Source: CAWHJB01 sp963698715 (GTDB lineage: Bacteria; Chloroflexota; Anaerolineae; Anaerolineales; UBA4823). From it: DNA of 64,000 bases. The notes beneath the pieces were generated by a model, which did no database searches, was not told where the DNA came from, and saw only the letters and a program-made list of their open reading frames with translations. The position numbers and the translations under genes are program-made. This document shows positions 9,262 through 18,805 of the stretch, one piece after another. Location: the NCBI GenBank assembly GCA_963698715.1, contig CAVORW010000003.1:496001-560000 (forward strand), written 5' to 3'. Position 1 is the stretch's first letter. Every line of letters starts with the position of its first letter.

Positions 9262-9354
9262 CGAAACCCTGACTTGCTTATCAAGTAGCAAGATTCTGCA
9301 GTAATTTTATTGGTGAAAGATTGTTAGCTCCCAACGGGGGCAGATAACTCACCC

Positions 9355-10191
9355 TCACTGGACTTCAGTACGCTCGGAACCCATCCTGTCTTGCTGGCCA
9401 ACCAGACGCTTTTGGATACATTCGACAGCCTTAGCCAATGGAAAGATATGTTTACTGACCAGCATATCACCATCGCTGGGTGAGATCAGCGGGTGCCAAT
9501 AAACACCGTCAGAAGAGACAGTAACCTCAGGCAATAGATTATCCATACCTACTTCCAAACCTTCTTCGGAAAAACCCCGCCTTGTTAAGGGGCGTACGAA
9601 GTGATCTTGCTTCGCAACCCCTAACCCGTAGACGAAGGCACGCAGTTCATCTATCTTGGTTTTGTTTGCTTGCGTTTCGGTTGTACTGATACAAACATGA
9701 AAACCATCAGCTTTTAATTGCTTGATACCGTCCACAGTTTTCGCCCAAGTTCCCTTACCTCGGTAAGCATCATGAAATTCGGGCTGTGCACTATCAAGAC
9801 TGACCTGAATGGATAAGTTGTCGTTGGCAATGCTTCGAATCTTTTGCAGCCGTATTCCATGGAACAGCATGGCGTTGGTCAGGACGGTTGTTGGAAAGCG
9901 ATTGGAGGCATAAGCTAATTTTTCATAGATATCGTCTAGGATAAAAGGCTCCCCGCCCGTGAAGAACAGCCGCTCGAAACCAAGAGACTCGGCTTCATCT
10001 AGTAACTGCTGAATTACTTCAAAGCTAAGAGCTCGCCTGGCAGTCCTGGGCGATGACTCTGCAACGCAGTAGGTGCACCACAAATTGCAGTCAAAATTAG
10101 TATATATCCATAATTTTTTTGATATTGATGGCACCTGTAAACAGTCCATCTTTCTATCCTGGTCCTGAGGAGATACTCCCTTATTTGCCAT
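9355..10191 (-). CDS. Radical SAM protein
   Basis: This product of about 278 residues has the canonical radical SAM cluster motif CNLWCTYC (CX3CX2C) in its first 45 residues and the SAM-binding GGEPF shortly after (LFFTGGEPFIL). The following segments (TVLTNAMLF, LSIQVSLDSAQPEFHD) match the strands of the partial TIM barrel. It is short, and no Cys-rich SPASM cluster is seen at the C-terminus. In the wider frame the codon at 10203 is TTG and the one at 10200 is GTG; the ATG at 10191 is preferred because a GGTGA lies about 8 nt upstream. No substrate peptide or partner gene is recognisable nearby. Confidence 0.85.
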   Translation of the reverse strand: MANKGVSPQDQDRKMDCLQVPSISKKLWIYTNFDCNLWCTYCVAESSPRTARRALSFEVIQQLLDEAESLGFERLFFTGGEPFILDDIYEKLAYASNRFPTTVLTNAMLFHGIRLQKIRSIANDNLSIQVSLDSAQPEFHDAYRGKGTWAKTVDGIKQLKADGFHVCISTTETQANKTKIDELRAFVYGLGVAKQDHFVRPLTRRGFSEEGLEVGMDNLLPEVTVSSDGVYWHPLISPSDGDMLVSKHIFPLAKAVECIQKRLVGQQDRMGSERTEVQ

Positions 10192-10462
10192 AGCTGTCAC
10201 CAATAACTTTCTTCATCAATAAACACCTAATGCCGAAAAATTTGTATATTATCTATTTCAGATGATTACATGGCTGTCTGCACAAGTACATGTTGGCGTC
10301 ATTATAAATCATGCTGAGTATGTGTCAGAGATTACGTATCTGTCCCAATACCAATGTTTAATGGGCTTATAGCGTGAGGTAGGTTGCGAATAATATCATT
10401 GTGGATGACGGAAGAAATCACAAATCTGATGGATATTGATGGCTCCACGTGAAAGCCGTCAA

Positions 10463-11014
10463 CTAATGATCATGATCATAATCACTCAAGATGCCGATTT
10501 CCCCTGTCCCAGGGTGGGTAAATAAAAAGTTTTTGAGTGGAAAATAACTCAGTAGTGAAAACGCCAGCACCATCATGACCAATCCAGCGATGGCAAAATT
10601 TTGGGTATTGAGTTGCATTTTCTCGGTCTTGGTGAGGATGGTCAGGCTGATCCATTGACCACCAATAACAGATAAAATAAAAACGATTACGTCAGCCCAT
10701 AATAAATGGGTGCCTGTCAGGCCAGTGTAGCCGTAAAACAGGATCGTGGTGATCACCGGCATGGCAAACAAACCGGCAAATTTTGCGACAAAAAAATTGT
10801 TGGTTTCCTCCCTTAGAAACGGATATTCAATCAGAGCAAAAACCAAGCCCGGCCAAAAGGCCATTTTGAAATGTTCCCAGGTGCTTTCGTTGACCGCTGC
10901 GATCAAGGCTATCGGTCGCCAATAGTCAGTCCACTCAAACCAGAAGTGAAGCGTTGTACCAAAACCAACAACAAAAAATACTCCGATGATCTCCCAGCGT
11001 TGAACTTTATTCAT
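10463..11014 (-). CDS. DUF6512-like integral membrane protein
   Basis: A 183-residue membrane protein with about six hydrophobic helices. Conserved-looking segments are HFWFEWTDYW, AAVNESTWEHFK and FWPGLVFALIEYPF. These resemble a family of unknown function (DUF6512) found in anaerobes. The frame is open for 41 codons further upstream, but the ATG at 11014 is chosen because an AGGAG lies eight bases before it and the extra N-terminal sequence is not membrane-like. The C-terminus ends in an acidic, His-containing tail (DYDHDH). Confidence 0.7.
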   Translation of the reverse strand: MNKVQRWEIIGVFFVVGFGTTLHFWFEWTDYWRPIALIAAVNESTWEHFKMAFWPGLVFALIEYPFLREETNNFFVAKFAGLFAMPVITTILFYGYTGLTGTHLLWADVIVFILSVIGGQWISLTILTKTEKMQLNTQNFAIAGLVMMVLAFSLLSYFPLKNFLFTHPGTGEIGILSDYDHDH

Positions 11015-11235
11015 AAGCCGCTCCTGTGATGATGTTTGATCTTTAGGTGTCCAGCATTCTGTGCACACTAGAGGAAGTGTCTGCTCGAACAATTTAGGCG
11101 ATAAGTGGCATCCGGGGATCGCCATCCTAATATCCATCTGAATTTACGGATAGGCTTATATAGAATTCAATTGCTCTCTTTAATCTTACCTCATTGAAGG
11201 AATTGACCAGATGTTGAATGGTAATGTATCCTTCG

Positions 11236-12968
11236 GAGTTTGTTGGCGAAGTCAAGCCTGGGTAGCTACAGCCAAGAATGGAGAGATTCGAGTTTCTGGA
11301 GGCCGTTCACCGATTAGCCAACTATAGGCACGATCAAGGTTAATCGCGACAGCCGTCGCCAAATGCTGCAAATGGGTCCGGGCTACCCCAATGTAACGGG
11401 TGCGTCTCAGCCCCATGGTTCGCACACCTTGAGCGATGGTGCTTTCGATACCCGCTCTTTTCCCATAGATCTTCTGAAATTCCTCGGTTTGTTGACGTTC
11501 TCTGGCCTGCTGTTGAACTTCGTACAGTTCTTGAGGATAGATATTCAATGTTCGGCCTGTATTTTTAGCTCGACAGCAGCGCTCTCTCAGTGAACATTGG
11601 AGACAATCGTCTTTATCAAATACAAACAACTGGTTCAGCTTTCCATTCCAGGTTGTTTTCTCTGCAGCTCGAACGCTGGTCTTATTGGCCGGACAGGTGG
11701 CAATCTTGTGGTCCCAATCGATCCGAAATTGAGAATGATCAAAAGCTCCTTCTTGCAGGTTCTGCCAACTTTTCCCTTCCGGGAGTGGCCCGATCAAATC
11801 AATACCTTGCTGCTGATTCTCCAGTAATAGTTCGACCTCGGTATAGCCTTCATCCACCAAATGTGTTTTGGGGCGTAACCCTTTGGCTTGTAGATCCTGT
11901 TGGATTTTGCGGATTACTTGCGAGTCATGAACCGTGGCCGGTGTCGTTTCCACTTGGGTAATCAGTCGAGGCTGGTCCGGATCGCAGGATTCGGTTAGAT
12001 GAACTTTGTATCCAATCCATTGCGTACTGCGCTTAAAGCAATAATGGGCTTCCTGATCTTCAGGGGAGGCGATCATGGTCCCGGCCGGTGGTTGGCCCCA
12101 TTGCTTTTTGGTTCGTTTATGTACTTTGCCATCATCGTAGTAAAACTGCTGCACCCATATCCGCCGTAAGGTCTCCACCTTCGCAGATCGTTTCAGGCTC
12201 TCTGGCCCATTTTCCCCATAGATCGCTGCTAATAAATAGAAACCGTCTTCACCAATCTGCACTGCCAGTTTCTCCTGTTTTGTCTGGCTTTTGGGTAAAT
12301 GATAGCTTTCGAAGCGCCTTCCATACCGCTTGATCCACTCCGGTTTGAGATGCGTTTTCAACCATTCTGGCTCGAGACGAGCTATTTCGTCCAGAACCCG
12401 GCGCATGGTTTCTCCGACTAACTCCAACAAACTGATCGCACGAATAGCTGCCAAAACATGGGTTGAGTTTGTGCGTTGTTTTTGTTTGCCTTTGAGCAAC
12501 CCCAGTTCTTGACATCCTTCTAAGACTTTGTCCAACAGCTTCTGTTCTGCTCTTCCCTCTATCAACCGCTGGCGAAATTCGCTCAAGACAGAATAGTGAA
12601 AACCAGGGTCGGAAAGTTCCAGGCCCAGCATGTATTTCCAATCGATCCGGCTGCGCACCGCATTTGCTGCCTGACGATCGGTCAGATTTTCCATGAATTG
12701 CATGATGGTGATCAGGGCCAGCCGGGCTGGACTTTCAGCTGGTTGTCCCAAAGCAGGGTAGAGTTCCGCAAATTCTTGATCTTCAAAGATCGGGCCCAAT
12801 TTATCTCGCAGGGTGATTAATTTGCTCCCTTTGGGAAAGGCCTTTTTGGCTGTCTGGACTGTCTCTGCTGGTATTTCCATGGGTATGTTGGGCTTTAACA
12901 TCTCAATTTACTCCTTTTCCACTTATGATAGGAGTATAGCCCAGTCTCCCGACTTCGCCAACAAACTC
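11236..12968 (-). mobile_element. IS1182-family insertion sequence
   Basis: The element is bounded by perfect 18-bp terminal inverted repeats GAGTTTGTTGGCGAAGTC at 11236-11253 and 12951-12968, and contains one transposase gene. The left repeat overlaps the transposase stop codon. No clear target duplication is visible at the edges (CTTCG on the left, AGAAA on the right). Confidence 0.85.
11252..12901 (-). CDS. IS1182-family transposase
   Basis: The 549-residue transposase begins with the N-terminal domain of the family, including ALITIMQFMENLTDRQAANA, followed by DWKYMLGLEL, a stretch usually annotated as DUF772. The DDE_Tnp_1 core follows: the region around YKVHLTESCD, HLVDEGYTEVELLL, and the late KRAGIESTIAQGVR that carries the catalytic Glu. 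A Cys-rich insertion (CPANK, CLQCSLRERCC) is usual in this family. The frame is intact, so the element may be active. Confidence 0.9.
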   Translation of the reverse strand: MLKPNIPMEIPAETVQTAKKAFPKGSKLITLRDKLGPIFEDQEFAELYPALGQPAESPARLALITIMQFMENLTDRQAANAVRSRIDWKYMLGLELSDPGFHYSVLSEFRQRLIEGRAEQKLLDKVLEGCQELGLLKGKQKQRTNSTHVLAAIRAISLLELVGETMRRVLDEIARLEPEWLKTHLKPEWIKRYGRRFESYHLPKSQTKQEKLAVQIGEDGFYLLAAIYGENGPESLKRSAKVETLRRIWVQQFYYDDGKVHKRTKKQWGQPPAGTMIASPEDQEAHYCFKRSTQWIGYKVHLTESCDPDQPRLITQVETTPATVHDSQVIRKIQQDLQAKGLRPKTHLVDEGYTEVELLLENQQQGIDLIGPLPEGKSWQNLQEGAFDHSQFRIDWDHKIATCPANKTSVRAAEKTTWNGKLNQLFVFDKDDCLQCSLRERCCRAKNTGRTLNIYPQELYEVQQQARERQQTEEFQKIYGKRAGIESTIAQGVRTMGLRRTRYIGVARTHLQHLATAVAINLDRAYSWLIGERPPETRISPFLAVATQA

Positions 12969-13327
12969 AGAAAGATACAGAACCTGTTGAATTCCAAAAC
13001 CTTCGGATAATCGCTTCTAACATTAGAGACACCCCGCTGAGGTATATCATAAACGATCGCAAAAGGATTATGGCCATTCTTAAGTTGATGTGAAAGGGTT
13101 TTTATTCGCATGCTGGCCCCCGGTCACCAACCGCATTATTCGATCCAGACACTGTGAAAACTGAATGCGTGGGTGCCGGAGATAAATTCTTACAGCGTGT
13201 TGGCGTTCGCGATTTCGGTCGTAACATCCTCAATTAAACGGTTCTAGTCATTCAAAAAAGGCGGGCATGTTGACATAAGTTATAATTTGCTCAACAAAAG
13301 CTTGGAACAGGAAGGGTAAAAGCAAGA
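12969..13327. other. Intergenic stretch without a recognised gene
   Basis: This lies between the IS1182 right end and the TspO-like gene. No ORF with a family resemblance was seen. The last 20 bases hold the ribosome binding site (AGGAAGGG) of the next gene. The words TGTTGAAT and CCTTCGGA occur here (around 12988-13008) and also just left of the IS (around 11213-11237), with different spacing. Confidence 0.4.
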
Positions 13328-14119
13328 ATGAACAAAGACAATATTCGCCAGATAAGCGTTGTAATCGCCTTGATCATTACGATTGCCGTCAATATCATGT
13401 CCAATGCGCTTCCCTTTAATGGGTTGTCGGCCCCGGAAATCGCAGACAGCTTCGATGTCTATTTTGTGCCAGCCGGTTACGTATTTTCCATTTGGAGTGT
13501 AATTTACTTGGGGCTCATTGCCTATGCTGTTTTTCAATTGCTTCCTGCGCAACAGAAAAATCCCAGAATGCGTCGAACCGGCTGGTGGTTTGTCTTGAGT
13601 TCGGCGGCCAACAGCATCTGGCTGTACCTCTGGCACTACGGTTACTTTGCACTGTCCGTTGTTGCCATGCTCACCTTATTAATTTCCCTGATCATCATAT
13701 ATCAACGGTTGGGTGTAGGCTGGCAAGCTGTATCTGTGGGTGAGCGCTGGTTGGTCCACCTACCCTTCAGCGTCTATCTAGGCTGGATTTCAGTGGCCAC
13801 AATTGCTAATATCACGGCCTTCTTAGACTTTATCAATTGGAACGGATTCGGCATTGCTCCAGAAATCTGGACGATTATCATGCTCGTAGTGGCAATAGCA
13901 GTAGCTGGATTAATAGCATATTCCCGGCAAGATATGGCTTTCTTGTTGGTGTTAATCTGGGCCTTTATCGGTATCGGGGTCGAACAGTCGGATACAACCC
14001 AGGTTGCCAATGCCGCTTATCTGGCAGCCGCTACTGTCGCGATATTCGTTATCCTGGTTATCATTCAGAAATTTAGACAAATGCAAAGGCCGAGCTTGGC
14101 GTCATCTGGCAGTAATTGA
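13328..14119 (+). CDS. TspO/MBR-related tryptophan-rich membrane protein
   Basis: This 263-residue membrane protein has about eight hydrophobic helices. The segment FVPAGYVFSIWSVIYLGLIAYA matches, in pattern, the PAGxxFxxWxxIY signature of TspO-related (tryptophan-rich sensory) proteins. SIWLYLWHYGYF supplies further aromatic residues. It is longer than the classical TspO of about 160 residues and belongs to the extended group often annotated as tryptophan-rich sensory protein. TspO proteins bind tetrapyrroles or lipophilic ligands, but the role of the long group is not established. A good Shine-Dalgarno (AGGAAGGG) precedes the ATG. No operon partner is seen. Confidence 0.75.
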   Translation: MNKDNIRQISVVIALIITIAVNIMSNALPFNGLSAPEIADSFDVYFVPAGYVFSIWSVIYLGLIAYAVFQLLPAQQKNPRMRRTGWWFVLSSAANSIWLYLWHYGYFALSVVAMLTLLISLIIIYQRLGVGWQAVSVGERWLVHLPFSVYLGWISVATIANITAFLDFINWNGFGIAPEIWTIIMLVVAIAVAGLIAYSRQDMAFLLVLIWAFIGIGVEQSDTTQVANAAYLAAATVAIFVILVIIQKFRQMQRPSLASSGSN

Positions 14120-14278
14120 GTATTCGTTCAATCGTTTGTGATTTGAACCGGGCTTATAAACCAAAGAAGTTTAGGTAATGCCAGCATTCCTTAGCTCACT
14201 AGCAGTCAACCCGCCAATCGTAGCGCGTGATGAAGCCAACGCCGTTCTCACGGAATTGCGGCAGAGCGCAGTTACAAG

Positions 14279-14298
14279 CCAGCCGCTTTAGCGGCTGG
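14279..14298. repeat. Solo IS200/IS605-like end hairpin
   Basis: The hairpin CCAGCCGCTTTAGCGGCTGG is a compensated variant of the hairpin at 8716-8735. Its flanks are the same (ACAAG before, T-GTTGAC after), which suggests another right end of the same kind of element. The 14120-14652 interval holds no intact gene. About 80 bp before the hairpin may be the tail of a lost tnpB. Confidence 0.45.
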
Positions 14299-14652
14299 TC
14301 GTTGACAATACATCCTCAGTCCGTTGACCTGAACGTAAGCTCCTTGATTACTCAATGATTGAGATGGTTTCATTTGGGCGCCTCAAAAGTAAGACGCTTA
14401 GTTTTCGGCTCTTTTTTTGAGCGCTTCGCCCATCGCGATCATAGCAGGTTTTGCATTCGTTTCCAAATTTTTGGCCTGTAAAGGGACCAATAAGCCATGA
14501 AAGATTTCCCGGTCGACGAATCGAACCCTGTGTTTATTGATCGGCTCGATCCGGAAAAATGCTCGCCTCCGAAAAGAAACGGTAGAAGGACATGAAACTT
14601 CCAGGAGAATTGACGATTGGGTTCGACCGTTGTAATCGTAAAGAGAAGGTAC

Positions 14653-14832
14653 ATGTCAGATGAACAGAAGTTTGTCAGTGGTTCGCGCTGGTTCAAGAAT
14701 CTTTATCGGGATCCAATCTATGCCTCGGCATTGAGAGAAAACCCGGATGAAATCACAAAAGCCGAATCGATCGGCAAAGAGATGAATCTGTGGAAAACCC
14801 TGGAACAGATCGTCCAACAGTCAAAAAAGTAA
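14653..14832 (+). CDS. Small hypothetical protein
   Basis: A 59-residue hydrophilic, mostly helical protein beginning MSDEQKFVSGSRWF and ending in Lys-Lys. The frame is open 12 codons further upstream (to 14617), but the ATG at 14653 has an AGAGAAGG ribosome binding site at good distance. No family is recognised. It could be a real small gene or the surviving end of a larger one. Confidence 0.4.
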   Translation: MSDEQKFVSGSRWFKNLYRDPIYASALRENPDEITKAESIGKEMNLWKTLEQIVQQSKK

Positions 14833-14919
14833 TTCTGAAAAGAAAATGCCATCAGATTGTCGGGGAAAGTAAGCACCCCATTTTCCACCATCAATCATCT
14901 CGCCCCTTAGAAAGCAATT

Positions 14920-17568
14920 TCAGATAATTTCAACAATTCCACGATTTCCGTCCACGCGCACGCGCTGACCGGTTTGCAGCTTTGTCGTGGCATCGCGGAC
15001 GCCTACGATTGCGGGGATGCCATATTCCCGCGCGACCACTGATCCATGGGTTAAAATGCCGCCGACTTCCATGATCAGACCACCTGCATTGATGAAGAGG
15101 GGCGTCCAGCCCGGATCGGTGAAGGTTGCCACTAAAATCTCGCCAGGTTTGAGAGTTTCAGTATGCGGGTCGTGGATCACGCGAACCGTACCCTCGACCA
15201 GACCGGACGAAACCGGCTTGCCTATCAGGGCGCCGGGCGGAGCATCTTCCAGGCGGTAATGCACAACAGGTGTCTCCCCATCGCTGGTGATCACCATGGG
15301 GGGGATCAATTTTTGAAAACGGTTGAAGTCGGCTCGTCGTTGCGAGATGGTCTGCTGCCAGGAGGTGCCGTCGTTGTCCCAAATGGTCAATAGTTCAGCC
15401 CAGGTCAAGAACCAGATATCAGCAGGCTGGGAGATTTTTTTCATCTCCACCATCTGTGCGGCGGTTACCTTCAGGGTTTCTTTAATGATGCGTAGGATCT
15501 GGACTGCCATGAACTTGTGATGCTCGCGCACTACGCTGGCTTCCTGCACCACATAAATCAGCCGCTTTAGCAGGCGTGCCCGAACGGGGCCGGCTGATGC
15601 CAGGATCTTCTTGACAGCTGCCTCCCGTTCCTGCGTCAATTTTAGGAGTTGGGCTCGATGATTGCCCACCTCTTTTTGCAGAAAAGATGTGATCACCTGC
15701 AAGAGCGGCAGGGGTTCTTCGTACCAGCGCGGCATAGCGATGTCAATTTCGAATGGCCCGCGCGCACCATAGTGGGTCAGAAAACCTTCCCAAGACTGCA
15801 TAAAGGCCGCGCTGCCCTCCAGTTTAGCGGCCTGCTCCAACCAGGCGTGGCTGTCGTTGCCGAGATGTGCAAGCCAGTCTCGCAATTCCGGCGACTGATG
15901 AGCCAGGTCTGCTAGGTCGCCTATGGCCAGGTTCATCTCGTTGATCACATTGCCTGGAAGCCCCAAACTGATGGCGTCCAGTTCGGTCGAGTTGGCCCAC
16001 TGGCGAGCTATTCGCGCAAAGAGGCGTTTGGCTATTTCTCCGGCGATGAATTGCGGCGCCCAATTGAGCACCACGAGATACAATGAGTCCAGGGTATCCA
16101 ACATGGCTTGAAGTTGGGCTTTGCCCAGGGGCATGGATTGAAGTTTGACCTGCACTGAATTACATTTCTGTTCAATCAGGCGATTGACCCCCGGCACAAA
16201 TCCGGCGTAATCTTGCCGCCAGAGCGCATACATGATTTGAGAAAAAAAGCCTGCCACGCCCTTCAGTATTGAAAAGGAAAGCGATATTCCATGCGGTTGC
16301 TGAAATTCAGGCCGTCGCATAGCAATCTGGAGTGTTTCGGGCGCCAGGGCATCAAATTGCGATAACCCGCCCATCACTGCCTTGCGAAGGATCGGATGGC
16401 GCAAAGGGATTGTGAGATCGAGAAAAAGGTGACCGCCGCTGGAGCGTAGGACGGTGTTCCCCGCTCCGTTTTGTGTTTGCCCAATTGGAATGATATATTG
16501 AAAACTGGACAGGCTCAGGTTGGCCATGGCGCGGGTCATGTTCTGCTGGTGACCCATGCTGAAGTAGATATGCAAACTATCTTCCGGGGAGGTCAGCCCA
16601 TCGATGGGATAAAGTGAGGTGATTGGACGGGTTTGCAGCAGAAAGATTTGCCCATCAGCAATGGCCCATTCAATATCCTGGGGGGTACCATAATGGCTTT
16701 CGACCTGGCAGCCCAACTCGGCCAAAAACAGGATTTGATTGTCCGCCAGAACGGTCTGCTTCCGTTGGACAGGGCTGAGCGTTTCCTGGCGGGTACCGCC
16801 GTTTTTCTCCGGGAAAATGGCGAATTGTTTGTCGGCAATCTGGCGGTTGAGGATGGTGTGCGTCCGCTTATCCACATGATATGAATCTGGAGTGACCAAC
16901 CCGCTGACCAGGGCTTCGCCCAGCCCGAAACTGGCGTCAATGGTGAGTGTATGACGGTGTCCCGTGAGCGGATCGGCCGTGAACAGGGTGCCGGAAATTT
17001 CCGACCTCACCAGCTTTTGAACCACGACCGAGAGCTGCACGGTGCGGTGCGGGAAATTGTTCTGACAGCGGTACAAAATCGCTCTGTCAGTGAAAAGGGA
17101 CACCCAGCAGCGGCGAATGGCGTCCAGTAAGGCGGTTTCGCCGCGTACGTTGAGGTAAGTTTCCTGCTGACCGGCAAAGGAGGCATCCGGAAGGTCTTCT
17201 GCGGTGGCACTGGAACGAACTGCGTAGGCGTGTTCAACGCCGATTGCCTGCCATGCCTTTCGGGCGGCCTCAGCGACTTCCGTGGGGATAGGCACGTCGA
17301 GCAGGGACTGGCGCACCCGCTGACCCACACGGCGGACGGTTTCCACATCCCCGGGGGTAACGGTATCTACCAAGGTATAGAGGCTTTCCGCCTCGGGGCT
17401 GGCAGCCATAAAGCGTTGGAAGGCAGTGGTTGTCAGGCAAAACCCTGCCGGGATGGGAAATCCTACATGGGTCATTTCGCCTAAATTGGCCCCTTTTCCA
17501 CCCACTAGCGCAATGTCAGCCGCGCGGATATCCACAAAAGGAAGGATGAGCGTTTCTATAGCGTTCAT
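14920..17568 (-). CDS. Rifampin phosphotransferase-like PEP-utilising enzyme
   Basis: An 882-residue protein with the three-part layout of rifampin phosphotransferase (RPH, about 870 residues). It has an N-terminal ATP-grasp domain (GGKGANLGEM near the start, RSSATAEDLPDASFAGQ, DIEWAIADGQIFLLQTRP), a large central domain, and a C-terminal phosphohistidine swivel domain with GGILTHGSVVAREYGIPA, His about 40 residues from the end. It lacks the PEP-binding TIM barrel of PEP synthase and PPDK, so it should transfer a phosphate from ATP to a small substrate rather than make PEP. RPH inactivates rifamycins; whether this homologue does is unknown. The start at 17568 overlaps the upstream stop (ATGA); the frame runs 19 codons further upstream. 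Confidence 0.75.
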   Translation of the reverse strand: MNAIETLILPFVDIRAADIALVGGKGANLGEMTHVGFPIPAGFCLTTTAFQRFMAASPEAESLYTLVDTVTPGDVETVRRVGQRVRQSLLDVPIPTEVAEAARKAWQAIGVEHAYAVRSSATAEDLPDASFAGQQETYLNVRGETALLDAIRRCWVSLFTDRAILYRCQNNFPHRTVQLSVVVQKLVRSEISGTLFTADPLTGHRHTLTIDASFGLGEALVSGLVTPDSYHVDKRTHTILNRQIADKQFAIFPEKNGGTRQETLSPVQRKQTVLADNQILFLAELGCQVESHYGTPQDIEWAIADGQIFLLQTRPITSLYPIDGLTSPEDSLHIYFSMGHQQNMTRAMANLSLSSFQYIIPIGQTQNGAGNTVLRSSGGHLFLDLTIPLRHPILRKAVMGGLSQFDALAPETLQIAMRRPEFQQPHGISLSFSILKGVAGFFSQIMYALWRQDYAGFVPGVNRLIEQKCNSVQVKLQSMPLGKAQLQAMLDTLDSLYLVVLNWAPQFIAGEIAKRLFARIARQWANSTELDAISLGLPGNVINEMNLAIGDLADLAHQSPELRDWLAHLGNDSHAWLEQAAKLEGSAAFMQSWEGFLTHYGARGPFEIDIAMPRWYEEPLPLLQVITSFLQKEVGNHRAQLLKLTQEREAAVKKILASAGPVRARLLKRLIYVVQEASVVREHHKFMAVQILRIIKETLKVTAAQMVEMKKISQPADIWFLTWAELLTIWDNDGTSWQQTISQRRADFNRFQKLIPPMVITSDGETPVVHYRLEDAPPGALIGKPVSSGLVEGTVRVIHDPHTETLKPGEILVATFTDPGWTPLFINAGGLIMEVGGILTHGSVVAREYGIPAIVGVRDATTKLQTGQRVRVDGNRGIVEII

Positions 17569-18233
17569 GGCAAATCTGTAATTCCTTTCAGCAAAAAGAG
17601 AATGCCAAAGATCAATGGAGCCCAAATACCGATTGCGCGGCTGTGCCGGTTCAAGGAGTGCTTGATCGAACTCAGCAAGTCCTTTGCGCGTTTGGGAAAT
17701 GCAATATAGATGATGATGGGGACGATCACTGACAGGCAGAATACCAGCACGACCAGCAAGGTGATCACAATTTTTTCAGTGATGGGCAAATCGCTCAGAA
17801 TGACGACGGATAAAGCCGTCAAAAAAAGGGCCAGGTTTTTGAAATTCACTACCGAAACCAGCGCCCCAAATCCGAACGCCTTTGGTGGGGTGATTTTGTT
17901 GACGATAGAGAAAAAGCGCGGCTCGTCTTGGCTCTCGGAACCTGGTTTGCGCCAGTTGCGCAAGGAGAGCCACAAGAGCAGAGTTCCTAATACCATCAGC
18001 AGGATGGGTAGAAAAAGGCCTGGTTTTCCAGCGTTATTCCCTGTCGCGCGGTACCCCAGAAGCACGGCCGATAACCCGATCGCAGTGTAAGCGCTGGTGT
18101 ATCCCAGCGCGTAGCCAAGCCCATTATGCCAGCCGCGATCTGAAAGCAGCAGCAAAATGACCAGGGTGATTGATCCAACCGAGACCAGTCCGGCTGAGGC
18201 TAAGACAATGGCTTGTATGAGTACCGGTATCAA
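17565..18233 (-). CDS. GAP/LysE-like integral membrane protein
   Basis: A 222-residue membrane protein with six hydrophobic helices and the Gly- and Pro-containing pattern of the GAP family (Sap, sulfolipid-addressing protein; LysE-like fold). The cytoplasmic loop holds NKITPPKAFGFGALVSVVNF, characteristic of the family. Members are thought to export small molecules or lipids. The start is TTG at 18233, chosen because AGGAG sits seven bases upstream. It is co-transcribed with, and overlaps by ATGA, the RPH-like gene, which suggests linked functions in modifying and exporting one compound. Confidence 0.75.
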   Translation of the reverse strand: MIPVLIQAIVLASAGLVSVGSITLVILLLLSDRGWHNGLGYALGYTSAYTAIGLSAVLLGYRATGNNAGKPGLFLPILLMVLGTLLLWLSLRNWRKPGSESQDEPRFFSIVNKITPPKAFGFGALVSVVNFKNLALFLTALSVVILSDLPITEKIVITLLVVLVFCLSVIVPIIIYIAFPKRAKDLLSSIKHSLNRHSRAIGIWAPLIFGILFLLKGITDLP

Positions 18234-18458
18234 CTGTTTCTCCTGGAACCGTTGAGGACGAAGCTAACTATCAAGCTGCTACGCAGGTTGTCTCTGAATA
18301 TGGTTGTTCAGGGGCGCCTGACAAACAGGTGAAAGTGGCTTCAAATGTCAGCGAGGTAACCCTTTTTCGGAAATACGGAAGCAAAAGCTTATGGTCAAAC
18401 CAACGAGCTTACCAATTATAGCCCAAACAAATTTCACATCCGCCGCCCGCTACACAGG

Positions 18459-18560
18459 GGGTGAACTAAAATGTTGTAGAAAAAAAATTTGGTGTTCGGT
18501 TTGTGCGGCTGGCGCCAGCCGCACAAACCGAACACCAAATCTACAAACTTTGAGGGCTCC
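18459..18560. mobile_element. MITE-like element, copy 1, containing a perfect 54-bp palindrome
   Basis: A perfect 54-bp palindrome (18487-18540, starting ATTTGGTGTTCGG) sits inside outer inverted repeats (ATGTTGTAGA on the left, TCTACAAACTTT on the right). The unit is flanked by the 9-bp direct repeat CTACACAGG at 18450-18458 and 18561-18569, as expected for a target duplication. A second copy in opposite orientation lies near 25.9 kb. No coding sequence inside. Confidence 0.7.
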
Positions 18561-18763
18561 CTACACAGGCGATATGACTGCTGACTTGATGAGTGTGGTG
18601 CAAGAGGCGGGTCGAAATTCAGGTAAATACCTGGCATATCGAGACCTTTGAGACCGATGTTGATAACCTTGCGACTTCAGGTTTTGATGGATCTGAATGA
18701 CTTCGCCACGACAGTTTGGAATTGGCAAAGGAAATTTACCCCCAAAATTGGCCACCTTGATGA

Positions 18764-18793
18764 GGCTGGAGTGGGGAGATCCCCACTCCAGCC
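18764..18793 (-). terminator. Perfect hairpin downstream of the surface-protein gene
   Basis: Two 14-bp arms (GGCTGGAGTGGGGA and its complement) are separated by two bases. It begins 13 nt after the stop codon of the leftward SdrD-B protein gene. No T tract follows, so it may act as an mRNA end-stabilising structure more than as a classical terminator. Confidence 0.5.
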
Positions 18794-18805
18794 GATAATC
18801 TACAA

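Noticed and set aside
11236..12968. Target-site duplication of the IS1182 element
   Set aside because: Bases next to the two ends do not match; only TTC is shared, so no duplication can be claimed.
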